Positions 46,977-58,016 of a stretch of 64,000 nucleotides of DNA are shown here, piece by piece. The notes beneath the pieces are model-generated. The model saw only the letters and a program-made list of their open reading frames with translations, searched no databases and was not told where the DNA came from. A program made the translations under genes and the position numbers. The DNA comes from Terana coerulea (Eukaryota > Basidiomycota > Agaricomycetes > Polyporales > Phanerochaetaceae). How positions within the stretch are numbered: position 1 is the first letter of the stretch; every line of letters begins with the position of its first letter. Location of the stretch: positions 61,017-125,016 of the forward strand of contig JAKOGH010000264.1 of assembly GCA_024811115.1 (NCBI GenBank). The letters run 5' to 3'.

Positions 46977-47525
46977 TTTATCGTTCATTTATGTCCTTTT
47001 TGCTGTTCTAGTAGTTATATAAACAGCCACTTACTACATGTCAGTACCCTTGTGAAGAGGAGTGTGTTCGAACCGCTACGTATTGTAGATCTCCTACGCG
47101 TATTGCTGGTATTACATTCAGCATTTCAGAGGGGAAGCTGGTGGGCGTGTCTGAGGATAGTCTGGATAGAACACTACTAGAGCTGACTTCTGGACAGCCT
47201 CAAGTTGGAAGTGAAACTGGGAAAAAGAATTGAGCGCCGCGCCTTCACCCGCGTCGTGGTTCAAAAGATCATTTTATCCGCGTCGTGGTGGACAAAGGCC
47301 GTTTCACCCACGCCAGGGTGGACGAAATCGGGCGCAGCACGCCAACAGAAATAATACTAACAGAACTTGTTCAGAGCAGCAGCGTTACAGGAGCTATTTA
47401 AGGCGTTATTGCAGGCGTGTACGCGCATGTACAGTGTTCGAGACTATATGCGCTGCGAGTGAGTTCCCGCTGTCCATATAATGAGCCCACAGCGTTACTA
47501 CGTCTCCTGAGATCGGAGTGGGCAC
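46977..47525. other. intergenic
   Basis: No gene supported. Three imperfect 30-bp tandem units (core CGCGTCGTGGT..) lie at about 47255-47335. Confidence 0.4.
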
Positions 47526-49109
47526 CTAAACATGCCCCTCATGCAGGTCGGTACGTCTTGCCATCTCCAGGGCAGCACGCACAAGACGCAGAAATGAATC
47601 ATCTGCCGGGTAATGCGAGCCGTAACGCTGTGATCCAGGAGCACTGTCTTCATTATATAGGAGCGGTTTGAGGCGTTCGAGAAGGACCGGGTGATTGTGA
47701 AACAACGCGGCGATTTTCTGCATTACCTCGTACTCGCCCACCCTGTGATAGTTATAAGCAATCAACTCAATATTCGCAATAAATGAGAGAGCTTTAAAAA
47801 TTCACGTGGATTCATCAGCCTCGAGCCGGATGTGCCTGAGTTCCTGGGTGAACCGTTCCCGGTCAGGGTATCCACGAATTATTGCGGTCATGGAAGTAAT
47901 ATCAACACCACTAGATTCTGCCTGGGATTCCATACTGCCGGATTCAGTTAGCACTCGTGTTATGCAATGGCTCCGGAAGGCATTCACCTTGGCATCGAAT
48001 GGCTTTGAGGGACAGGAGCTTCCGCCTCAGGGCGAGGTCGATAAACCACTATAGAGTTAGGGGAGCATATTCGCCTGCATCCCCGTCCACTATATGCATC
48101 ACCGACGGAAGAAAATTCGTGGCCAGCTGGCCTTCGAACTTGAACCCCGCGTGGTATAGGAACGGGATACATCCGTTGTAAAGGTAGGGATAGCCATCGA
48201 ATAAGGCCCACAGCCGCTCCGCCACTTCTCTTTCACCCATCCTAAACCATATTCAGATGTATACGTGCGAGGTTGACAATGAAAAGCACGTACAGCCTCG
48301 CCATGCAGGCACTCATGACCCCCAAGAATTCTTCTAGAACCTCTGGCCTATCTGGGAATGTGTCCATGATAAGTGCTACGAGTTCGTAGTTCTCCTGGTG
48401 CCCTGCGAGCCAGATAACGGGGCTAGAACATCTGTTAGAGGCAGCGCCATAGAGCCATCCAACGAGGAACTTACTCATCAATAATAGGTTTGTCATCTGT
48501 CGGCAGATTCTTCGTCGGGCCGCCGTCAATGATAGTCGTCGAACCGTTGAGAATGTGCCCATGTTTAGTTGGGCCTTTGATGCGATAGACGGTCTTGCCG
48601 TCGCCCTTTTTCAACTCTTTGGCTTCGACCTGATATCCGTACCTGCGAAGGAAGGACATGCACCCGGCGAGCAGTTCCTTGTGCTGACTGAAAACGCGTT
48701 CCAACCCTCTAACAAGGTGCATGTCGCTCGGCATCCTAAACACAAAATGTCAGAGGTTGACTTCGAAAAGTGACCTGCGAGCTAGGTGCACGTTCATCAT
48801 ACCTTCCGGTCAAGAACTGGTATATGACGCTGCGATATCGGCGATACGTCTCTGGTTGATCAACACATGTCCTTATGATGGAGGCATAGTACCGGTTCGT
48901 CCGTATGGCCGCAACCTGCCAATGTTCGGCCCTGATTAAACGAATGAGCCATAGCCTTTACAGTCTGAAATAACGGCGACTAACTCAAGGGGTGCTTGCC
49001 GCGCATGGAGTGTAGGGAGTACGATGACTTGAACAGGTACCTCTTCGATGATGGTCGGTGGTTCAGAACCGGTTGACTCAAGGACACGCAATTTGGGCTG
49101 CTGCGACAT
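47526..49109 (-). CDS. multi-exon protein of alternating helical repeats (PAH-like)
   Basis: Start MSQQPKLRVLESTGSEPPTI at 49109. Short exons each carry one helical module of two alternating types. Type 1 has a Tyr/Phe-Pro-Asp-Arg core: QPETYRRYRSVIYQFL, FPDRPEVLEEFLGVM, YPDRERFTQELRHI. Type 2 has LLxGCxxFLxxxGxxxE: ELLAGCMSFLRRYGYQVE, LYNGCIPFLYHAGFKFE, and VLLERLKPLL. The Leu-Phe..His/Tyr-Pro spacing recalls paired amphipathic helix repeats of Sin3, which bind repressors, but I cannot confirm that family. Exon joins were checked for several introns; the one near 48080 is not settled. It lies on the opposite strand inside the MYND array. An invasion of repeats by exon duplication is the simplest explanation. 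Confidence 0.5.
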
Positions 49110-49681
49110 GGTTGTTGCTGAAGGAAAGACTCAAGAGTGAGTGGCTCGAGCCCGGAGATATATGATCATGGCTTGAGCCACTCGCCTGGTTACTTTCTCC
49201 GACACAATGCAGCACTAGACTCATAGAAATCACCGAAACATCGATCAAGACAATACGCTTAGTGGTGGGTTCTGCTCAATACACCCCATATTCGGCCGCC
49301 CTGTAATTCACGATGTCTTGTGCAACGCAAGACGGTGAACGGTGGCTGCCGTAACAAACTTAAAACATCTTATTGCTTGAGCTGCGTGACCCAGCAAATA
49401 TTTTTCATGTTTCAAAATTTGACCCTCTGAAGCTTGACTGCTCAAGCAGGGTTACTAATAGAGAAAAGAGGTGTAGGAACGACGTACCATAGGCGTTGTG
49501 AGGACGCCACTGCCCAAAAACTCGCCTCGAGGGTCTCGGGTGCCACAGCAGAGCAATCAACCGTCCGGTTACCGAAAGAATGCGCAAGGCGTGGTTGAGA
49601 TCTCGCAGTGAGCAAGTGCATTGATATTCGCTAGACTTTGTGTGTCTGGTGGTGGTCGGGCGCTGGGAGGCACAGCCACGC
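49110..49681. other. intergenic, promoter region of MYND copy C
   Basis: No gene seen. The last 235 bp before copy C (from about 49682) are duplicated in front of copy D. Confidence 0.45.
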
Positions 49682-50110
49682 GAGAGGGAACGGGAAATGC
49701 TGAGTCAGCATTTCATCAAAACTCTCTAGCCAAGAAAGGCAATTCAACTTCCCTTTCACCACTACGCTCAACGATCTTGGCCCAGCGACTGCTATCTGGA
49801 GCGAAGGTTCACTCAGACAGGATGGGTCCGTGCGCACCATATAAGCTGGACTTTTTGAACCTTATCCTCATCTGCTTTCCCCCATTTCCACAGACTGCGA
49901 GGCCAACCCCGCCACGATGTCCTACCTTGCATCTGTCGGCATGGACGCCCCGCCAGCAACCTACGCTGCTCGCCTTGCGTGGGAAGTGGTAATGTCAAAG
50001 GATGCGGACAAAAACCTTGCAGTCCTTCTCGCAGGCTTCACCTCGGAGTTCAGAGACAGCTTGACGGGGCTAGCCACTGCGGAGGCTGGGCTGCGGGCCG
50101 AAGAGGCTCA
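49682..50110 (+). repeat. tandem duplication unit, left (promoter and start of copy C)
   Basis: Similar to 51896-52325 over promoter and first codons, for example GCTGAGTCAGCAT, CAACGATCTTGGCCCAGCG and GATGGGTCCGTGCG. The offset is about 2220 bp, which is the length of one whole gene unit. Confidence 0.8.
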
Positions 50111-51628
50111 AACCCGTACTCTCGTGCGCACGCAAGAGCACCTGGCATCAGAGTTCGTTAAGCTCTGCGTGCTGTACGACTTCGAGACAAGATGGAGACA
50201 GCTCACGCCTCAGCGACGCCGGGAGATCGTCCTTGAAGGCATTTGCCTCGTCATGGCAGATCCCCTCATGCGCATTACAAGAACGTGGTGTCCTGAAATG
50301 AGCCTGGAGAATCTCACTTCGGAAAATGGCGAGGTGTTTCTGAGCCTCGTGGACCATCTTCTGACCGCCGACCCACCACGCCGTCCCGGGGAACCCATAT
50401 ATTTCCCCATCCTCTTATAGCCGACCTGCGCGACCACTCTCTTTGCAGCCCGGACATGCTGAGGCGCTTTGAGCTTGGCCGAGCGGATTTTATGACACGG
50501 ACCCTGCGGAAAATATTTGGCGCATCTGTGAGTGCTTCATCAATAACTGCACATACGGAGCTGATTACAACACATAGTATGGCAAAACGGATATCGATAT
50601 AGAAATCAAATTCCAAAGACCTAGTCTAGCTGAGATACCGCAGAATGTTCCGGGGGGCACCCCTAACGGGATGCGTCAGTTGTACTCCGAGCTGAGCTCT
50701 GGCCGTAACCAACAGTCATATGCTTGCTTTGCCTGCGGTGCACCGCCTGCCGAGCTAAAGGAGAATCAACGATTACGCGCTTGCACATCATGCTCAAAAA
50801 GAGGACGAAAGATACTCTACTGCTCAACGTGCGTCCTCTCTGGTGTATTGCACAAGCATGTTGACCATAGCCTTGGACCTTACAGGAAATGCCAAAAGGA
50901 AGATTGGAACAACGGAAAGCCGACTCCTCACAAGACTATATGCGGGAGAGAATGGACTCGGGGTGCAGCTGTTAGGTCTGTCACATCCACGGAGGACGAA
51001 AGCTATCCAGCGTGGTTTCCGCGCGCTGATCCGGGATACCAACGCTCCCCGGCGCTGCTTCACCAGTTGAAGTTGTTGAACAGAAGGGAGGACAGGGACT
51101 ATGCAGTGCGTGTGATGGCTACATTCCACTCGGAAACGATACTAATGACTGCAATACTTAGATTCATCTCGGTCTACCGTGCGTCCTTCCGGTCCAAATG
51201 GACCAAAATTGTGAGCATCTGTGACAATGACGGATTGTCAGTCGTGCTAACCACGTACCTCTAGTTCGTCAAGAGTTCTTGCTGTTTCGCAACCAAGGTG
51301 CGTCATTGACCATACACGTACAGCCCATCTGACACGTCCATCTGTCGCAACAGCCTTCCGAACGGGCAGCGCACTCGCCGTTCGTGCCATGTATGCACTG
51401 TTGATGGCTCAGTTCACAGCATCCCAGGACGACGCTTTCAAAGCCGGGGTTATCGACTCGTTGGATCAGAACTTGAAGCTCAAAGTCAACCTTAAGTATC
51501 GCGCACAGCTCGAAGCTGAGTTTGGCGTCGAACTCGACGACTCGAACGTTGCTCCCGCTACAACCTACAGCTATCCAGATCCTACTCCGGAGGAGCTTGA
51601 GATGGTCAGACGCTGGATGGGACTTTAA
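49917..51628 (+). CDS. MYND-finger protein, array copy C
   Basis: Start MSYLASVGMDAPPATYAARL, with the shared N-terminal module (SENGEVFLSLVDHLL). After an intron ending near 50576 the finger follows: CFACGAPPAELKE, CTSCSKRGRKILYCST, KCQKEDW and HKTICG, then WFPRADPGYQRSPALLHQL, FRTGSALAVRAMYALL and LEAEFGVELDD, stop at 51628. The intron within the finger (50829-50885) is 57 nt and stop-free, so a naive translation reads through it. Near 50392-50399 the sequence ATATATTT gives two bases too many: the frame ends at TAG, while conserved HPLIADLRDH continues in another frame. This may be a real 2-bp insertion in a TA run or a sequence error. Confidence 0.65.
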
Positions 51629-51895
51629 ATTTAGCAGAGAGCGACTACAGACAATTGTGCTGCGTTCTACAATCCATCAACCATACTCGCTGCATTCGTG
51701 CTCTTGGTTTGCGACCGCTCTATCTAGCAAGTCTGAGACAAACCGCTCGAGCGATCCCGCTCACCCAGGCCCGGGCGGCTCATTCCCTGTGCCCGATCCC
51801 GCTACGCGGGCTTAAGCTTCCTCCCCAACCCCACCGCTAGCTAGTCGCGTCCGCTGCCTCATACACCGCTCGGCGTGCCGTCGAAGCTGGAATGC

Positions 51896-52325
51896 GAAGA
51901 GGGAGCGGAGAACGCTGAGTCAGCATCCCATCAAAATCCTCCAGCTGAAAAGACAGTCCAACTTCCCTCTCACCACAACACTCAACGATCTTGGCCCAGC
52001 GGTTCCTATCTAGAGCGAAGGTTCATTGAGGCAGGATGGGTCCGTGCGTACCATACAATCTGGGCTACTGCAAACCTTATCCTCACCTGCTTTCCCCCAT
52101 ACTTATCCGCAGACGACGAGGCCTAACCCCGCTACAATGTCCTACCTTGCATATCTCGCCACGGACGCCCCGCCAACAACTTACGCTGCTCGCTTTGCAT
52201 GGGAAGCAGCGGTATCGTGGGATGCCGATAACAAGCTTGCTATGTTTATTGCGGCCTTCACTCCGGAGTACAGAGACAACATAACAAGGCTGACCACTGG
52301 GGAGGCTGGGCTGCGGGCCGAAATG
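51896..52325 (+). repeat. tandem duplication unit, right
   Basis: Second copy of 49682-50110, including promoter and first 60 codons of the MYND gene. Confidence 0.8.
52137..52325 (+). pseudogene. truncated MYND gene, array copy D
   Basis: Starts MSYLAYLATDAPPTTYAARF like copy C, but similarity ends abruptly after ..EAGLRAE near 52325. The following sequence has no MYND module, so only a promoter and 5' fragment remain. Confidence 0.8.
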
Positions 52326-52637
52326 ATCATGCTTGCTGCAGCCTGGCTCTTGGTCTGTACATACTTTGCTCATGTACCTCTGTCTCGCCAACTTGTAGCT
52401 ACAAAAGCTTCGCAAACCTCCAATTCTGAGCCCTATACTTTCAGATTACGCAACACGCTCCCATCTCGTCCCGCCGTGAGAACGCAGCTGAGAGCGTCCA
52501 CAACATATATGAAGTCGTTAAAACAGGCGTCTGGAGGACTGCCGGCTTCGGCTTCTCCAGCTTCTCCTGGCCCAAATATTCCGTCCTCCTCTAGCCCACG
52601 CCGGCGATGTCATCTTCTACCCTCGAGCGTCAGGACC

Positions 52638-53116
52638 GAGGGGGAGGCACGATTGCAAGCGCTGATATCGACTTGCTTCCATGGCCTGCCCCGGTTCTCG
52701 GGGTCCTATCCACCTTAGCGCTCGCTGAGCCAGGAGGGAAACGAGCAGGCTTGCTCGAATACGTCTGACAGGAGCTCGTATTGTAGGGAGTCACTACTCT
52801 GGACTACGAGGCATTTAAGTATCTCTATGGAAGTAACCAGGGCCTTTTTTCTACCTGCGATCTTCACGTCTGACTCGAATTTACTTACTTTGAACTCAAG
52901 TTATATGCCTTGCGCTCAAAAAGCAGGGGGAAAATGGATCAGGTGTGGACTCTGAAAACTGAATATCCTGAAAAGTAATCATGTATTGCTTCTTCACGAG
53001 CCCACGACTTGTATCTTGCAGCTCTGCTGCAGTCCTCTGTGCTACATAGTCTACGGGGTCCCGTACAGGCGCCCTTAGGAGTCGATATCAGCGCTTGCAA
53101 TCGTGCCTCCCCCCTG
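52638..53116. mobile_element. 479-bp transposon in the 5' leader of MYND copy E
   Basis: Left TIR 52638-52673 (GAGGGGGAGGCACGATTGCA...) matches the reverse complement of 53080-53116 over about 36 bases, differing by an extra C and the terminal base. GTCAGGACC is directly repeated outside both ends (52629-52637 and 53117-53125), a 9-bp target duplication. No transposase frame. The CAGGGG-type end resembles hAT termini, although 9 bp is one more than usual. The right end lies 14 bp upstream of copy E's ATG (53131). Confidence 0.87.
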
Positions 53117-53130
53117 GTCAGGACCCTTCT

Positions 53131-54808
53131 ATGGTTGAACCTCCCACAGGCTACGCTGCTCGTCTTGCATGGGAGGAGTCTACGTCTCGAGCACTGAAAG
53201 CTGACTTCAATACCTTCCTTATTTGCGGTTTCCCTCCAGACCTTGCGAAAAACATTACGGCGGTGGCCGATGCCGAGGCTGGACTGAAGACTAAGGAGGT
53301 CCAAATTCGTAATATGATCTCTGCGCAAAAGAAGTTTGCGTCAGAATATGTCGTGCTTTGCGCACAAGCAGGATTCGAAACGTCGTGGAGGCGGCTCGCC
53401 GCTCAGAAGCGCAAGGAGATTGTCCTTTAGGGCATCTGTGTCGCGATGGACAATGAGATGATGCGCATGTCGCGGATGTGGTGTCCCGACGCCAGCCTGG
53501 AGCACTTGACCTCGGAGAACGGTGAAGCCTTTCTAAGGCTCACCAGGCACGTTCTGCCTGCCAACCCGACGCGCCGCCTCGTGGCCCTCATCTTCTTTCC
53601 ACATTTTATTATGGACAAGCTGGACAACGACTACCCCGGAATGCAGAGCGCCGTCGAGCACTTCAAAATTGCTCGAGCTAACTGCTTGCTATTGACTATT
53701 CAAGCCGTAATCTATGCGTTTGTGAGTATCTCTTTGCTGCTGCCTGGATGATACTGACGAATCGCAGTATGGGATAACAGATATACCTCCCGTCATAAAA
53801 TTCCCGCGAACCAGCAATGCTGACTTGCCCGAGAATTTTTCTGCCGGCCTTCGTCGCCAGCTCTTGCAGCAGCGGGCTGAGGTAGCTTCTACTAGCCCTG
53901 ACCAAGCTTACTCTTGCTTTTTCTGTTGTACGATGCCCGCGCAGTTACAGGATGGCCAGCGTTTGCGCGCTTGCACTCAATGCTCAAAGCGAGGGCGTAA
54001 AATACTGTATTGTTTGAAGTAGGTCGTCACTCACGCAAGACCTCTTCTCGCATTCATGATAAACCTTGTAGGGAGTGTCAAAGATAAGATTGGCATAACG
54101 GCAGGCCAACACCCCACAAGGCCATATGTGGCAAAGAGTGGACTAGTGATAGTGCAGTTGCGGAGTCTCCTGCCCCCTTGCAAGGTGATGACTACTCACC
54201 GTGGCTACCTCGCGCGGACTCAGGATTTCAACATTCTTCCTCGCTTCTCTACCAGTTGAAGTGGCTGGGTGAGGCCTGCGATGTGGATTATGTGGTTCGT
54301 GCACCTGCTACAGCGAATCATGAATATTTTGGACCATCCTGATTCTTCCCAGTCTTAACTCGGCTCAAATGCCCATGAAGCGAGACAAGTGCGCATCCAG
54401 CCTCACCGTAAGCGCGTTCCATCATGATGTTCCAGTTCTGCTCAAAACGGAATTGTAGTGCGGCGTGACTTTCTGCTATTCCGAAACCGAGGTACGTTGC
54501 CCGTACTTTCCACGCATCGACGCTGACCACACCCTTCTATCACGATAGTCTTGCGAACGGGAAGCAACATTGCCGTCAGGGCCATGTATGCACTTCTCGC
54601 CGTGCATTTCGAAACCGTGAGCGGTGCTGCCTCCGCGCCTGGCACCGCGGACTCATCCGGTCTGGCCGCTCTTCTCCGGCAATGTCGCAAACAGCTTGAA
54701 GCTGAGTTCAACGTTGAGCTCGGTGGCACAGTCCACTCAGGGACGTTTAGTTATCCTAACCCTACTCTGGAGGAGCTCGCACTGGTGAACCGTTGCATTC
54801 GGACCTGA
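53131..54808 (+). pseudogene. MYND-finger pseudogene, array copy E
   Basis: Starts MVEPPTGYAARLAWEES and retains all modules: KKFASEYVVLCAQAGFETSW, HLTSENGEAFLRLTRHVL, finger CFFCCTMPAQ, CTQCSKRGRKILYCLK, ECQR, and end LEAEFNVELGG, stop near 54808. Two nonsense codons interrupt it: TAG at 53428-53430 (copy C has GAA) and TAA at 54085-54087 in the finger (copy C has GAA). Both fit a G-to-T change in a Glu codon. A transposon lies in its leader. Confidence 0.82.
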
Positions 54809-55056
54809 TTCCTAAGTGCAACGACGGACAGGATGGGCAGCGACGCCTAACCTGCGAGCTATCTGCAAAACCGTGTCTTGACGTAGTTTCTGACCATATG
54901 CCCGCCTGTTAAGGTGCGAATTACTAGTCTGATTTGTGGCGTTTCATGAGACATCAGCTACACACAATGAAACGACTTGCTGATCACGACATGGAATTAC
55001 AAGTTGCGTACAGTAGTGCAATGAGATGTTCAACTCTGGAACTCCCAGGGGGCAAG
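54809..55056. other. intergenic between MYND copy E and kinase K3
   Basis: Convergent genes; only 3' flanks expected. Confidence 0.4.
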
Positions 55057-57055
55057 TCAGGTAGTGTATCTTCCACGAAAAGCGCTCCTTCGCAGCTCCT
55101 CAGGACAGCTGAACTCGAATCGATCGCTTTCGCTGGCGGCCTCTAAGTCGATTATCCTCTGGATGTGCAGACCGACATGGGGAGTCTTGAACTGCTCGGG
55201 TTTGTTCACCTTGCGGGCAAGAGGTTGAGGTGCTTCAGGTACAGGTACTGCCAATTCTCATCAAGCATTGTATTGAGGTAGAAAGCCAGAAAGTAGCGTA
55301 CCTAGAGCTCCAACCTGGCTCAATGCGGTGAAGTCTATACTCGCAAAATACGGATGAGTTTTCAATTGCCGTGCCGACCACCGTTTCACAGGGTCGCGGA
55401 CGAGCATCTACAGAGAAATACAGCGTCAACCGTAAGTAAGAAGCGTTGCTCCCAACACCGTCACGCGTACCTTGGCTAGGAGATCAAAAAGCGGCGGGTT
55501 ATGCATTTTGATCTCTTGCATATCGGTAAGCTGCTTTGGATCCCACGCCAAAGTCTGGTACTTCGGTACAATAGGGTTGCGCACTTGCACATCCCACCCG
55601 CGGTGATACGGCGACCCAACCTTCTTGTCGTAAAGCCGCAGAAGTACAACGCCCAGTGCCCACACATCGGACAGCGGCGGCTGAGGATTTCGCTGCGGTA
55701 AGTTGCATGGGTCGTCGATGTCTTCAAAGAGACTCTGTGAGAGACACTCGGGTGCAACGTAGCCGGGGTACCCTTGAGCCCAGGGGCGGGCTCAGTAACG
55801 CGATGGGACAGTCCGAAGTCACTGAACGCAATGTGCCCGGATGGCGAGATGAGGATGTTGGGCTGTTGGATATCACCATGTACATAACCCATGTCGTGGA
55901 TGTCAGCTAGTCCTTGTATCTATGAGCACATACTTAAGCTTAACATATACTATATTGAACTGAAGACGACAACGTACTAGTTCGGCAGCGTAGATTATGA
56001 ACGGAAAGGGATATGCGTCCGGAGACTCGTATTGCAGGTTGATCCATGCTTCCAGGCTGCAACCGTACATAGGCTATACCAGAACGCCAAATGTCAGCAA
56101 CAGCCCCTATTCGCAGAGACTCAGTCCGGGTTACTCACCATGACCATGTAGATGTTGTCCTTGTCAGACCATGAGTCGTATAGATGCGCTGCAAACGCGC
56201 GTTTCTCGAGCGTCGCCTTCTTCATAACCTCCAACTCTCTAGTGGGATCCGGCCGGCCAGAAAGAGCATATGTGAACGGCTTGGAGAGGACCTTGACGAC
56301 GACACATTCACCGTCTGCGGCGAGTGCGAAGTGTACTGACCCATGACAGCCATTTTTCATTTCGCTGACGATAGTATAGGAGTGACCGCCGTGCTGGACG
56401 ACGTGTCCGGAGTTCAAGACGTTAGGTGGTGGCGTATCATCGTCCTTCGTGAATTGAACGCGCTGCTTGCTGGACTTCGAAGTCTCGGAGTTGGACAGTT
56501 TGAAGCCCCAGCTTTAGTGGTTGTAACTGGGCTCGGGTATGGTGTGTTGAAGGCATGATCAGAGTCGTCCGAGCTCGAAGAGTCGGTGGAAGCGCGAGAG
56601 CTACACGAGCCTTCGTCATCACTGGCTGGACTAGGTGTCGTGGCGATCCTGCGAGATGCACCCTTTGATGCCTTGCGCGAGTTGGCCGTGTTCGCTTTAG
56701 CGCCAGGAGCTGCAACGTCATGGCTTCTCTCTACGGAGGCGCTGCTGTAGTGGTCACTAGAATGTGGCGACGGCAATCGGTGGGCAGTGTTTTGCTTGCA
56801 GGAACTCTTGGACGGCCGCAACGAGGATCTAAGAGGACGAACTGCGTAGTCACGTCCTCGAGGGGTCGTTGGCTCGGTGGACTCCATGTCCCGCAACTCC
56901 TCGGATAATGACGGCAAGGTCTGCGACAGCTTCGTGACAACGTTGACAGACGGCAAGGCGGATTGGTTGGAAGGCGCGACCGCAGTCGTTGGGGTATGGT
57001 GGACCGAGACATCGCGGAGCTCGCTGAGATGGCGTACGCGTTTGAGGGAAGGCAT
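55057..57055 (-). CDS. Ser/Thr kinase-like protein K3, degenerate catalytic loop
   Basis: First ATG at 57055 (MPSLKRVRHLSELRDVSVHH), then a Ser-rich disordered region. A probable 45-nt intron (GTTACA..CCGAG) brings the frame to TKDDDTPPPNVLNSGHVV and the kinase domain. Seen: CVVVKVLSKPF (Lys kept), KDNIYMVM, GYVHGDIQQPN (55861-55890), FSDFGLSH, YPGYVAPECL, DVWALGVVLL, and DPVKRW near the end. The HRD motif is HGD and the Lys after it is Gln (DIQQPN instead of DIKPEN), which should weaken catalysis. In the activation segment one base is missing (near 55770): GLKGTP reads in one frame and PGYVAPE in the next. So this is a dying gene, a pseudokinase with a sequence error, or both. Confidence 0.65.
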
Positions 57056-58016
57056 ATTGGGTGAAGACCTGCTTGACGGAATGTGCCACAACTACGTTCG
57101 CGCTTTTGAGGACGACATGGGCGCACGCCACATTACGAGAGTAGTGTTTGTTAGAACAAAGCGGGGTACCCTCATCAATTGCATAGAAGGCTCAGGTATC
57201 TTGGATACAGCTATACAATTAGGAGAGTCAGAGAAAACAAACAAACTTGAACAAAGCTCACTCACTGTTGTCCCTTGCCTTCGAGTCCCATCTCACAACT
57301 CCACTTCTCCCAACTGACTGTAAGTACCACACAACAACGTCCGTATTATTGTGGCAAATCAGTGTCGCCTAGGTAAAAACCATCTGAGAAATGAAGAACG
57401 AGAACAAGGGTAAAGCTGCCCACATACTAGAACCTTGGATCTCGTTGAAGTGGTCACGCCGACTGACGATGGAGGGCCGAACGACAATCTAGGTCTCGGG
57501 ATTTCGCTTCGCCATATTTCCAGCAGAAAGGGCGAGTCGTGAGTATGACGAGTGCCCATTTATTGAAAAGAGGCGTGTATACATAGTGTACAAACGTTGA
57601 GCAGATGGAAGAGCAGAACCAAGCAGACGAACCACGGACCGAGTCCTTGGTAGGAATTGATGCGCTGATGCGCTGCTCCCGCCGTAACATTATGGGCGGC
57701 GTCTAATCAACAGCGTGCTGGCGGCCGCACCTGCTCACTCTCTTCGTCCAGAATCGCCATGAGTACAAGCTACAGCCTGATGGCGTACAATCTAATAATC
57801 CAATTGCTTTACTACCACGAACAATCAACACTTTGCTAAGGTGAACAGACAATGTTCCAGGTCGAATCCAAGTCAAAATGGTATACGAGCAAATATGTAA
57901 TACGGATACGCGAGTCCGACTGGTATGACATGACGGTATTCCAAAGTAAAATCAGGATAGAATGTGTGCCAGAAATAAGAGAAAATCGAAACAAGGGCGA
58001 GCAAAAATCCCAGTCA
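57056..58016. other. intergenic between K3 and K4
   Basis: Upstream region of K3 and 3' flank of K4; no gene recognised and no GTGGCCAC site found. Confidence 0.4.

Noticed and set aside
47255..47335. Short Arg/Gly-rich peptide gene from the 30-bp tandem units
   Set aside because: The frame is only 83 codons, lacks a context, and the opposite strand is equally open.
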